Shown piece by piece: positions 1-6,342 of a stretch of DNA of 18,178 bases. A program made the translations under genes and the position numbers. The notes under the pieces were generated by a model, which saw only the letters and a list, made by a program, of their open reading frames with translations, ran no database searches and was not told the origin of the DNA. The stretch is from an uncultured Pseudomonadota bacterium. GTDB taxonomy: Bacteria > Pseudomonadota > Gammaproteobacteria > Burkholderiales > Thiobacillaceae. Position 1 is the first letter of the stretch; each line of letters starts with the position of its first letter. The stretch covers positions 1-18,178 of the forward strand of contig CAISDD010000367.1 of the NCBI GenBank assembly GCA_903883985.1, in the 5' to 3' direction.

Positions 1-1
1 A

Positions 2-871
2 AGAGTGTTGGAAAGCCGGGAGAAGACCTTCGGAGCCCAGAGCCGGGAGGTCGCGGATTCACTTAACGTGATGGGTATTGCCGCTGCCATGTCGGGCAAT
101 CCGGCGAAGGCCGAGGGCCACTTCCAGCGCTGCTTGCAGATACGAGAAAAACTGTTCGGTCAGCGCAGTGCGGAGGTCGGGCGCACCTACCAGAATCTGG
201 CGGTGTCGGTCCAGGCCACCAAGGGCGTCGATGCGGCCGCGCCCATGTTCGCTCAGGCATTGTCTTCGCTGGAGGCCGCGCTGGGCAAGGATGATCCGGC
301 CCTGGTCGACAGCGTGGAGAGTCTCGCCAGGGTGTCCGTTGCCCGCAAGAATTACCGGGAAGCCGATCTTCACTGGCGGCGCTCCCTGGCGTTGAGCTCG
401 CGCGCACAGGGGCCGGAAAACCTGGCCGTGGCTTCGGTGCTCACTGAGTTGGGTGTCAATGCCATGCAACTCGATCAGCGCGATGCGGCCGAGGATGCGT
501 TTCGGCGTGCGCTGGCCATCCGGGAAAAGGTGCTGGGTACGAATCATCTGTTGACTGCGGAGTCGGCCAGCAATCTTGGTGTTCTGCTCCAGGCGAAGGG
601 CGACCGGGATACCGCGCTGCTTCTGCTGCGCCAGGCCGCGGCCGTGACCCAGGTCGGTCTGGGCAGCAACAATCCCCTGGCGAAGTCGCGCTGGGCCAAC
701 CTATCCCAGGTCGAGCGGACGGGGTGCACGGCCGCGCCGGCAGCGTCCGCACCCGCGCAACATTCCAGTGCCCCCCAGGCGGAGCCTCGCCCCGGCTCCG
801 CGCCCCAGGCTCCGACTACCCCCCCGCCTGCGGCCCCGACCAAGACAGAGCATAATAATTGGTCGTTCTGA
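2..871 (+). CDS. TPR-repeat protein (5' end outside window)
   Basis: The frame is open to the left edge, so the gene starts upstream; a GTG at 5 is the first possible start inside the window but is unlikely to be the real one. The visible ~288 residues hold about five repeats of roughly 42 residues with the kinesin-light-chain/TPR_12 pattern: A..A...F.RAL.I.EK.LG..., then a helix beginning ..A.SL..LG. Clear copies sit near residues 10-50, 95-135 and 140-200. From about residue 235 the chain becomes Pro/Ala-rich and low in complexity, ending in EHNNWSF. Such proteins are protein-interaction scaffolds; no enzymatic domain is visible and no specific role can be assigned. Whether it is secreted cannot be seen because the N-terminus is missing. 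The next feature downstream is a palindromic repeat that may serve as its transcription end. Confidence 0.8.
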   Translation, partial: RVLESREKTFGAQSREVADSLNVMGIAAAMSGNPAKAEGHFQRCLQIREKLFGQRSAEVGRTYQNLAVSVQATKGVDAAAPMFAQALSSLEAALGKDDPALVDSVESLARVSVARKNYREADLHWRRSLALSSRAQGPENLAVASVLTELGVNAMQLDQRDAAEDAFRRALAIREKVLGTNHLLTAESASNLGVLLQAKGDRDTALLLLRQAAAVTQVGLGSNNPLAKSRWANLSQVERTGCTAAPAASAPAQHSSAPQAEPRPGSAPQAPTTPPPAAPTKTEHNNWSF

Positions 872-905
872 ATGGGTTTGCGGTAATTCGCTGATTTATT
901 CGCCA

Positions 906-970
906 CCGTTCGGGATGAGCTTGTCGAAGCCTTTCAAGAGCAGGCACTTCGACAGGCTCAGTGCGAACGG
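906..970. repeat. REP-like intergenic palindrome
   Basis: Two 25-base arms face each other: 906-930 (ccgttcgggatgagcttg...) and 946-970, whose reverse complement begins ccgttcgcactgagcctg. The arms agree at about 20 of 25 positions around a 15-base spacer. The core GAGC(t/c)TGTCGAAG matches, from memory, a dispersed palindrome frequent in beta- and gammaproteobacterial intergenic regions. It lies 34 bases after the TPR gene and could act as a bidirectional terminator or mRNA-stabilising hairpin. Confidence 0.7.
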
Positions 971-983
971 ATTTATTCAGCGA

Positions 984-1073
984 GGTAGGGCGGAAAAGCG
1001 GTTTTTCGCGCCTTCCGCCGGATGTTAGTCATTTGGCGGGTAACGCCGGCCACGCCGGCCCATCCGCCCTACC
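984..1073. repeat. 90-bp palindromic (MITE-like) intergenic repeat
   Basis: The element is bounded by perfect 11-base inverted ends, ggtagggcgga (984-994) and tccgccctacc (1063-1073). Inside are further paired tracts: GGCGG/CCGCC around 989-1019 and GCCGGC-rich arms around 1044-1060. This GTAGGGCGGA...TCCGCCCTAC type is a known class of dispersed repeat in proteobacteria. It carries no coding capacity. Its right end abuts the SapC-like remnant exactly at 1073/1074, which suggests it marks a rearrangement or insertion point. Confidence 0.65.
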
Positions 1074-1211
1074 TTGCTGGACGATGCCGTTGCCCTGGAA
1101 ATGTTCCGCAGCGGCGAGATGGCCCTGGCCTATAGCCACCTGGTCTCCTTGTCCAATGTGCAGGAACGGGTCGATCGCTTGGCCAAACTGGCAGCCCTCC
1201 CGGGCGCGTAG
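1074..1211 (+). pseudogene. C-terminal remnant of a SapC-family protein
   Basis: A 45-codon reading frame starts right after the palindromic element and ends at TAG 1209-1211. It reads LLDDAVALEMFRSGEMAL, then AYSHLVSLSNVQERVDRL and a short tail. This matches the C-terminal pattern of SapC-family (PF07277) proteins, '..L.RSG.L..iYAHL.SL.Qv..L..R'. There is no plausible start codon with a ribosome site and no N-terminal part upstream, only the repeat. I read it as the surviving 3' end of a disrupted gene. The family match is from memory of the motif; the coding frame itself is directly visible. Confidence 0.5.
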
Positions 1212-1254
1212 GAGGCCCGTCCGGCCGATTCCCTTGCGCGGCCCGGAGGGCGCG
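1212..1254. other. 43-bp gap between the SapC-like remnant and the kinase stop codon
   Basis: This GC-rich stretch separates the rightward remnant from the leftward kinase gene. It has loosely complementary ggcccg/cggccc tracts but no T-run, so it is at best a weak terminator. It is the likely site of the deletion that removed the kinase's missing C-terminal domains. Confidence 0.35.
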
Positions 1255-3939
1255 CTACGCCAGGCTGAGGGGCAGGAGGAGGGTGAAGTGGGTGCCGATG
1301 CCGGCGTCCGATTCCAGTCGTACCCGGCCGCCGATCTCGGCGATCTCGCTTTGCACCACATCGAGGCCGATGCCGCGCCCGGCCAGTTGGGTGACTTCCG
1401 CCGCAGTGGAGAAACCGGATCTGAACAGCAGGGCTTCCAGTTGTGCGTCGCTGGCCGGCTCGTCCGCAGTCAGCCAACCCAGCGCCAAGGCGCGTGCGTG
1501 GACAGCGGCGTGGTCTATGCCTTGGCCGTCGTCGCTGAGGATGAGTTCGATCTCCTCGCCGACCTGACGGGCGGCCAGGCTGATCAGGCCGGATTCGGGT
1601 TTTCCTGCTGCGGCGCGCACCTTTGGGTCTTCGATGCCATGGGCCACGGCATTGCGCACCAGGTGTTCCAGGGGGGCTGTGATCTTGTCCAGCAGGGTGC
1701 GGCCGATCTGGGTCTGGCCGCCCTCGATCTCCAGTCGCAGGCGGCGCCCGGTTTCCCTGGCAGCCTGGCGGGCGAGACGGTGCAAACGCTCTTCCAGGCT
1801 GGCAATCGGCACCTTGCGGATGTGCCGGAGTGCCTGGTGCAGGTCGCCAGTCGGGCGCTGGACGTCGTCCGCGCGCGCGTCGTTTCGCACCTGCTCGTAG
1901 TGCTCGATCCTGTCCGCGATCCTGTCATAGCCGACTTCCAGGCTGTCGAGTCGTGCCGCGGCTACGCTCGCAGCCCCGCATTCTCCGACCTCGCCTTCCA
2001 GCGCGTGGACTATCTCTCCCAGGTCCATGGCGCCTGCCATGCGCGCCGCACCCTTGAGGTTATGTAGAGCCCGCTTCAGCGCCTCACACGGAGGAGCGGC
2101 TCCAGGGGCTGCGCGCCAGGCGCGCAGTGCCGCGCCGATCCGGGGCAGCAAGCCGGCGGCTTCTTCCAGGAAGATGGGCAGGAGTTGGGTGTCGAGGTCA
2201 CCGGATGGGCTGGCTGCGGCGACCGGCAAGGGCGCCGGCGCGACCAGGCCTGCCGGTTCACTGCCGCTCAGGGAGCGACCCAGCAGGGTCTTCAGAAAAT
2301 TGCTGTCATCGCGGCCATGGCGCAGGGCTTCCAGGTAGATGCCGAGATAGGATAGCGCTTCGGCGGCCCAGTCGAGCATTTCCTGCGTGATGCGGGCGTC
2401 GCTTTCGGAGAAGTAAGCGATGCGCCGGCTCGCTTCGCCCACCAAGCGGGCCGCCACGTCCAGTTGCAGGATGTTGAGCGCGCCGACGATCTGCTTCATC
2501 AGCGCCGGTACCATGGGCAGGCCGCCGCGCTGGTCCGGGTCGCGGAAGAACGGGTCGAGGATCTCCTCGATCTGATCGAGGTTGGCCTGGATTTCCCGTG
2601 TGACCTGGGCCAGTACCAGTTTTCCCTGGGCGGCGCGGGAATATTCGTCGAGCGTGGTCACCCGGGGAATGCGCGAAAGATCGAAGCTTGGGTCGATGGC
2701 GGCCTGCAAGCGCATCGCTTGGGCATCGCTTTGCTGCTGGAATTCCGCGCCGAGGTGCTCGATGTGATAGACGCCGTTTTGCGCCAGCAGCAAGGCGGTG
2801 GCCATTTCCAGTTGCAGGGTCTCGTTCCGGGCCGTGTCGGCGGCTCCGGGCAGGCGCTTGGCCACGGACTGGATGATGCGGGCGAGCGTTTGCATGGCGC
2901 CGTTAGGCAGGCGCGCGCTGCTCTCGAACAGGGCCAGTGCAGCGTGCTGGAAGGCGCCCAGACTTTCTCCGCCTCCGGCACAGAAGCTCACCCAGTTGTC
3001 CATGGCGACCGCCAGGCTGTCATGTAGGCTGTTCAGATGCGGCAGATGCGCCGTTGTCGGGTCGGCATTTTGTTGCTGCGGTAAGTAGCGGTGCAACTGG
3101 AACAGTGAGCGCACCGCGGCGGCGCGACCATCTGGCTTGTCGTCCTGGGCCAGGTGGTAGAGCACCTCGCGGAACAGGCTTTCGGCGAGTTGGCTCGAAC
3201 CTTCCACGAGGCGGCGCATCTGCGCGTCGATACGGCCACACAGGCGCTTGAGCGCGGCGTCGGCAGGGGTGTCGCGCAGCCGTTCCATGAGGCCGGCCAC
3301 GCTCCACCAGAAGGTGTAGGTCGGGCCGGGGGCGACGCGCGTGATCGCCTGCACGGCCTCCTCCATCAGCGTCAGGCCGGCATCCGCCCCGCGTTCCTGC
3401 AGGAATAGCAGCAGGCCCTTCTGATATTGTGAGCGTGCGCGGCGGATGGCAAGGCCGCGGCCCGCCTCGTCCATGGGCAATTCCGTTTCCGGGCGCGCCG
3501 CCCTGACCTGGAGGTCGGGGTAAAACAGCGCACTCAGCGCCGGCGCTTCGCCGCCGCGTAGCGTCACGATTTCCCGGTAGAGGGGGGAGAGCCGCATCTC
3601 GCTGTCCGCGTCGCCACCCACGAGTTCATCGAGATAGGACTGGATCGCGGCGATTGCACTCAAGGCGGTGGTTCTGCCCGCTTCGCGCAGTTCGGCGCGC
3701 TCGCCCATGTCGGCCAACAAGCACTCGGTTTCCGTGGTGAGCAAGGATAGGCCGCGCAAATCGACGATCTGCAAGGCGCCATAGACTTGGTGCAGATGTG
3801 TCGCTGCATTTCGCAGCGGCGTGGTTTCGCTGCCATTCCAGTCCGCCAGGGTCTGCCGCGCGGCCTGGAGTGCCCCGTCGAGCTCCTCCTTGATCCAGGT
3901 GAGCGACCCCAGGTCGAATTCCATCCTCTTCATGCTCAT
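1255..3939 (-). CDS. ChpA/PilL-type HPt histidine kinase, short form
   Basis: The ATG at 3939 is chosen because AAGGAG sits 8 bases upstream and the start overlaps the regulator's stop as ATGA; the open frame to 4104 only overlaps that gene. The product has 894 residues. An N-terminal HPt-like unit (HQVYGAL) has His50. A second HPt-like unit near 482 carries Lys at the phospho-acceptor position (KQIVGAL). A third HPt, HNLKGAARMAG, has His626. The ATPase domain follows, with an N box near 760 (LEHLVRNAVAHGIEDP), a G1 box DDGQGID and a G2 box GRGIGLDVV near 865. The chain stops right after the final strand (FTLLLPLSLA), where PilL/ChpA proteins continue into CheW and receiver domains. The segment between His626 and the N box is only about 135 residues, too short for the usual P3 dimerisation helices. 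It probably signals to the adjacent PilG-like regulator for type IV pilus or surface control, if still functional. Confidence 0.8.
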   Translation of the reverse strand: MSMKRMEFDLGSLTWIKEELDGALQAARQTLADWNGSETTPLRNAATHLHQVYGALQIVDLRGLSLLTTETECLLADMGERAELREAGRTTALSAIAAIQSYLDELVGGDADSEMRLSPLYREIVTLRGGEAPALSALFYPDLQVRAARPETELPMDEAGRGLAIRRARSQYQKGLLLFLQERGADAGLTLMEEAVQAITRVAPGPTYTFWWSVAGLMERLRDTPADAALKRLCGRIDAQMRRLVEGSSQLAESLFREVLYHLAQDDKPDGRAAAVRSLFQLHRYLPQQQNADPTTAHLPHLNSLHDSLAVAMDNWVSFCAGGGESLGAFQHAALALFESSARLPNGAMQTLARIIQSVAKRLPGAADTARNETLQLEMATALLLAQNGVYHIEHLGAEFQQQSDAQAMRLQAAIDPSFDLSRIPRVTTLDEYSRAAQGKLVLAQVTREIQANLDQIEEILDPFFRDPDQRGGLPMVPALMKQIVGALNILQLDVAARLVGEASRRIAYFSESDARITQEMLDWAAEALSYLGIYLEALRHGRDDSNFLKTLLGRSLSGSEPAGLVAPAPLPVAAASPSGDLDTQLLPIFLEEAAGLLPRIGAALRAWRAAPGAAPPCEALKRALHNLKGAARMAGAMDLGEIVHALEGEVGECGAASVAAARLDSLEVGYDRIADRIEHYEQVRNDARADDVQRPTGDLHQALRHIRKVPIASLEERLHRLARQAARETGRRLRLEIEGGQTQIGRTLLDKITAPLEHLVRNAVAHGIEDPKVRAAAGKPESGLISLAARQVGEEIELILSDDGQGIDHAAVHARALALGWLTADEPASDAQLEALLFRSGFSTAAEVTQLAGRGIGLDVVQSEIAEIGGRVRLESDAGIGTHFTLLLPLSLA

Positions 3940-4379
3940 CGGCTCGACTCCTTGGTGGGTAGGTCGGTGTCGCCCGGGGACGAGCTTTCTGCGGGTGGGC
4001 GGTGACGGCGCACGGCGTCGAGCAGCTCGTTTTTGGTGAAGGGCTTGGTCAGGTATTCGTCCGATCCGACGATGCGCCCCCTGGCCCGGTCGAACAGGCC
4101 GCATTTGCTCGAGAGCAGGATTACCGGAATGTCGCGGAAACGGACGCTGTTCTTGAGCAGCGCACAGGTCTGGTAGCCGTCGATGCGCGGCATCATGACG
4201 TCCACGAAGATGACTTCGGGGTGGTGGTCGGCGACCTTGGCGAGGGCATCGAAACCATCGGTCGCCAGGATGACTTCACAGCCGGCCCGTTGCAGGAAAA
4301 TTTCGGCGCTGCGACGGATGGTATTGCTGTCATCGATCAGCATCACCTTGACACCGGCCAGGTCGTCGATCATGTCCAC
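3936..4379 (-). CDS. pilG: PilG-type single-domain response regulator
   Basis: The product has 147 residues and is a single receiver domain: acidic pair Asp16-Asp17 (VMLIDDSNTIRRSAE), phospho-acceptor Asp60 (VIFVDVMMPRIDGYQTCALLK), Ser90 and Lys112 (YLTKPF). The signature IDDSNTIRR and the segment around CALLKN, LSSK.GLFD and RIVGSD.YLTKPF are those of PilG from the Pil-Chp twitching system. The start is a GTG at 4379 with GGAG six bases upstream; an ATG two codons later is the alternative. A tail of about 20 residues beyond the receiver fold is poorly conserved. Its stop overlaps the kinase start by 4 bases (ATGA), so translation is likely coupled. In related genomes pilH, pilI and pilJ follow pilG; here they are absent. 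Confidence 0.9.
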   Translation of the reverse strand: MDMIDDLAGVKVMLIDDSNTIRRSAEIFLQRAGCEVILATDGFDALAKVADHHPEVIFVDVMMPRIDGYQTCALLKNSVRFRDIPVILLSSKCGLFDRARGRIVGSDEYLTKPFTKNELLDAVRRHRPPAESSSPGDTDLPTKESSR

Positions 4380-4520
4380 GCCGTTCTCCGTGTGGGGTCG
4401 GGAAGCGTTCCGCGCCGGACGGCTTCGGCCAGTGGGGAACGTCTGGGGCTGGCCCCCGCAGCACGGGGTCTTCCTCCATGACGACGGTTTCCAGGGAAGA
4501 GTATTCTCTACGGAGCAGCC
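4380..4520. other. Intergenic region between rubredoxin and pilG
   Basis: 141 bases on the leader side of pilG. On the minus strand a short frame is open, but its composition looks like a shadow and no family is recognisable. No clear promoter or terminator hairpin was identified. Rubredoxin may be cotranscribed with pilG. Confidence 0.3.
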
Positions 4521-4691
4521 TTAAATTGAAACCATCTCGAAGTCTTCCTTGCGTGCGCCGCATTCCGGGCAGGTCCAGTTGGGAGGGACATCCTCCCAGC
4601 GGGTGCCCGCAGGGATGCCTTCGTCCGGACTGCCCTGGGCTTCGTCGTAGAGATAACCGCAGAGCAGGCACATCCAGGTTTGATATTCCAT
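4521..4691 (-). CDS. rubA: Rubredoxin
   Basis: The 56-residue product is full length for a rubredoxin. It has the two Cys-x2-Cys knuckles that hold a single Fe: Cys8/Cys11 (MCLLCGYLYDEAQG) and Cys41/Cys44 (WTCPECGARKEDFE), with the usual PDEGIPAGTRWEDVPPNW between them. It is a soluble one-electron carrier. The ATG at 4691 is chosen because the family begins at MEYQTW; upstream in-frame codons lie in the promoter region shared with thiD. No strong ribosome site is visible. It is divergent from thiD (67 bases apart) and heads the pilG direction, an arrangement seen in other betaproteobacteria. Confidence 0.95.
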   Translation of the reverse strand: MEYQTWMCLLCGYLYDEAQGSPDEGIPAGTRWEDVPPNWTCPECGARKEDFEMVSI

Positions 4692-4714
4692 AGTCGGGGG
4701 CAGCGGGTGCTTAT

Positions 4715-4742
4715 GTAATAAAATCACATTCTGCCCCGCCAA
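4715..4742 (-). promoter_or_regulatory. Candidate sigma-70 promoter for rubredoxin
   Basis: Read on the minus strand, TTGGCG (4742-4737) is followed after 16 bases by TATTAC (4720-4715). Each matches four of six consensus bases. The tract is the only AT-rich stretch in the 67-base rubredoxin/thiD gap and may also supply the opposite promoter for thiD. The assignment rests on pattern only. Confidence 0.3.
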
Positions 4743-4758
4743 CTCGATAACGCCAAGC

Positions 4759-5619
4759 ATGTCCACTTTCGTTCCCGCAACGCCTCCGCCCATCGTGCTG
4801 GTTTTCGCCGGCACTGATCCGACCGGAGGGGCCGGTCTTCAGGCCGATATCCTCACCCTGGCCAGCCTGGGCTGCCATGCGCTCTCCGTCGTCACGGCCG
4901 TCACGGTGCAGGACACCGTGGGCGTGGACGACTTCCTGCCCATGGAGGCCGATTGGATCGCCGACCAGGCGCGCAGTGTCCTGGAGGACATGCCGGTGGC
5001 GGTGATCAAGATCGGCATGATAGGCAGCGTCGAGGCGGTCGCCGCCATCGCCGAGGTGGTTTCCGACTACCCGGACATCCCGTTGGTGCTCGATCCGGTG
5101 CTTACTTCCGGGCGCGGCGATACGCTGGCCAACGAGGAGTTGATGAGCGCCCTGATCGACCTGCTGCTGCCGCAGACCACTGTGCTGACCCCCAACAGCA
5201 TCGAGGCGCGGCGCCTGGCGGAAGGTCCGGTCGAGGAGGAGGAGGGCGACGAGCCGGAAGCCGATTCCGTGGGGGCTGCCGATCTGGCCACTTGCGCGCG
5301 CCAGTTGATCGACCTGGGTTGTGAATTCGTGCTCATCACCGGCGCCCACGAGCAGGGCGCGGAGGTGGTCAACACCCTCTATAACACCCGCGGCGTGGTG
5401 CATCGCCAGTTATGGGAGCGCCTGCCTGGCTCCTATCACGGTTCCGGTTGCACACTGGCCGCCGCCCTCGCCGGTTTCCTGGCCTTGGGCCAGGGTGTGG
5501 CCGAGGCGGCCAAGGAAGCCCAGGCCTACACCTGGAAGACCCTGAAGCATGCCTACCGGCCCGGCATGGGCCAGTTCATTCCGGATCGCATGTACTGGGC
5601 GCACAAGGATGATGAGTAG
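4759..5619 (+). CDS. thiD: Hydroxymethylpyrimidine/phosphomethylpyrimidine kinase
   Basis: The 286-residue product is a ribokinase-fold enzyme that phosphorylates HMP and HMP-P to give HMP-PP for thiamine synthesis in the cytoplasm. Visible marks are the substrate loop AGTDPTGGAGLQADI (17-31), VTAVTVQDT (45-53), KIGMIGS (84-90), DPVLTSGRGD (112-121), LTPNSIEA (143-150) and the anion-hole/catalytic loop HGSGCTLAAALAGF with Cys231. An acidic stretch EEEEGDEPEAD (159-169) is inserted in the loop after LTPNSIEARRLAEGP and is longer than in the common enzyme. It lies directly before thiE with an overlap. No TPP riboswitch fits in the short upstream gap. The ribosome site is weak. Confidence 0.95.
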   Translation: MSTFVPATPPPIVLVFAGTDPTGGAGLQADILTLASLGCHALSVVTAVTVQDTVGVDDFLPMEADWIADQARSVLEDMPVAVIKIGMIGSVEAVAAIAEVVSDYPDIPLVLDPVLTSGRGDTLANEELMSALIDLLLPQTTVLTPNSIEARRLAEGPVEEEEGDEPEADSVGAADLATCARQLIDLGCEFVLITGAHEQGAEVVNTLYNTRGVVHRQLWERLPGSYHGSGCTLAAALAGFLALGQGVAEAAKEAQAYTWKTLKHAYRPGMGQFIPDRMYWAHKDDE

Positions 5620-6286
5620 GCCCGAGGCCAGAGGGGGAGGGGAGCTTGGGGCGGCAGCGCCGGCCAGCTTGAGCGGCCTCTATGCCATCACACCGGATTG
5701 GGTGGAGACGCGGCGCCTGCTCGCCGCAACCGAGGCCATCCTCGCAGGCGGCTGCCGCATCCTGCAATACCGCAACAAGTCGGCGGACCACGCGCTTCGG
5801 CAAGAACAGGCGCTGGCGCTGCGTTTGTTGACGCGACGCTTTGACGCGCTGCTGATCATCAATGATGAGGTCGATCTGGCTGTGTACGCCCAGGCCGACG
5901 GCGTGCATCTGGGAGAAGACGATGGCGAGCTCGCCGCCGCTCGCGCCCGTCTGGGGGCCGCAGCCATCCTCGGCGCGTCCTGCTACCATAGCCTGGATTT
6001 GGCCCGGCGCGCCGAGCTCGCCGGGTGCGATTATGTCGCCTTCGGCGGCTTCTACGCCTCGCCCACCAAGCCGCAGGCGGGGCGTGGTGAAGCCTCTATC
6101 CTGTCCGCAGCGCACGCCGCCACGAGCCTGCCGGTCTGCGCCATCGGTGGCATTACCGTGGAGAACGCCGGCCCGCTGCTGGCCGCGGGTGCGGACATGC
6201 TGGCGGTGATCTCCGCCCTCTATGATGCCCCCGATCCTGGCCTGGCCGTGGGCGCATTCACCCGGCTTTTCGAGCTGCCATGTTGA
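5609..6286 (+). CDS. thiE: Thiamine-phosphate synthase
   Basis: The product has 225 residues and joins HMP-PP with the thiazole phosphate to make thiamine monophosphate. The TIM-barrel marks are in order: GLYAITPDW (23-31), QYRNKSAD (53-60), IINDEVDLAVYAQADGVHLGEDD (83-105), GASCYHSLD (122-130), YVAFGGFYASPTK (142-154) and CAIGGITVEN (177-186). Two small departures are NDE where NDR is usual and GED where GQ.D is usual. The tandem ATG codons at 5609 and 5612 lie inside the thiD end, giving an 8-11 base overlap and probable translational coupling. An earlier in-frame start at 5549 is only thiD overlap and is rejected. Neither ATG has a strong ribosome site. Confidence 0.93.
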   Translation: MMSRPEARGGGELGAAAPASLSGLYAITPDWVETRRLLAATEAILAGGCRILQYRNKSADHALRQEQALALRLLTRRFDALLIINDEVDLAVYAQADGVHLGEDDGELAAARARLGAAAILGASCYHSLDLARRAELAGCDYVAFGGFYASPTKPQAGRGEASILSAAHAATSLPVCAIGGITVENAGPLLAAGADMLAVISALYDAPDPGLAVGAFTRLFELPC

Positions 6287-6297
6287 AACACCCTGTC

Positions 6298-6313
6298 GCG
6301 GCCGGGAGGCCGC
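6298..6313. other. Short perfect hairpin between thiE and hemL
   Basis: GCGGCC (6298-6303), loop GGGA, GGCCGC (6308-6313). It has a six-base all-GC stem with a tetraloop and no following T-run. It may be a processing or attenuation element rather than a full terminator. Confidence 0.3.
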
Positions 6314-6342
6314 TCCATCCTGCTGTACCCTAAGGAAAATCC

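Noticed and set aside
961..2067. 368-residue open frame on the plus strand
   Set aside because: It runs antisense to the kinase and through the palindromic repeats. The protein has no recognisable family, whereas the minus strand shows clear HPt and ATPase motifs.
3940..4104. N-terminal extension of the kinase to an upstream start
   Set aside because: The added 55 residues are basic and proline-rich, overlap the regulator gene in another frame, and the ATG at 3939 has a clear AAGGAG.
4330..4671. 113-residue minus-strand frame between rubredoxin and pilG
   Set aside because: It overlaps both genes in another frame and has no family signature. The GGAGGAAG inside it is not followed by a convincing coding region.
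4692..4758. TPP riboswitch before thiD
   Set aside because: The gap is only 67 bases and lacks the conserved CUGAGA and related thi-box sequence.
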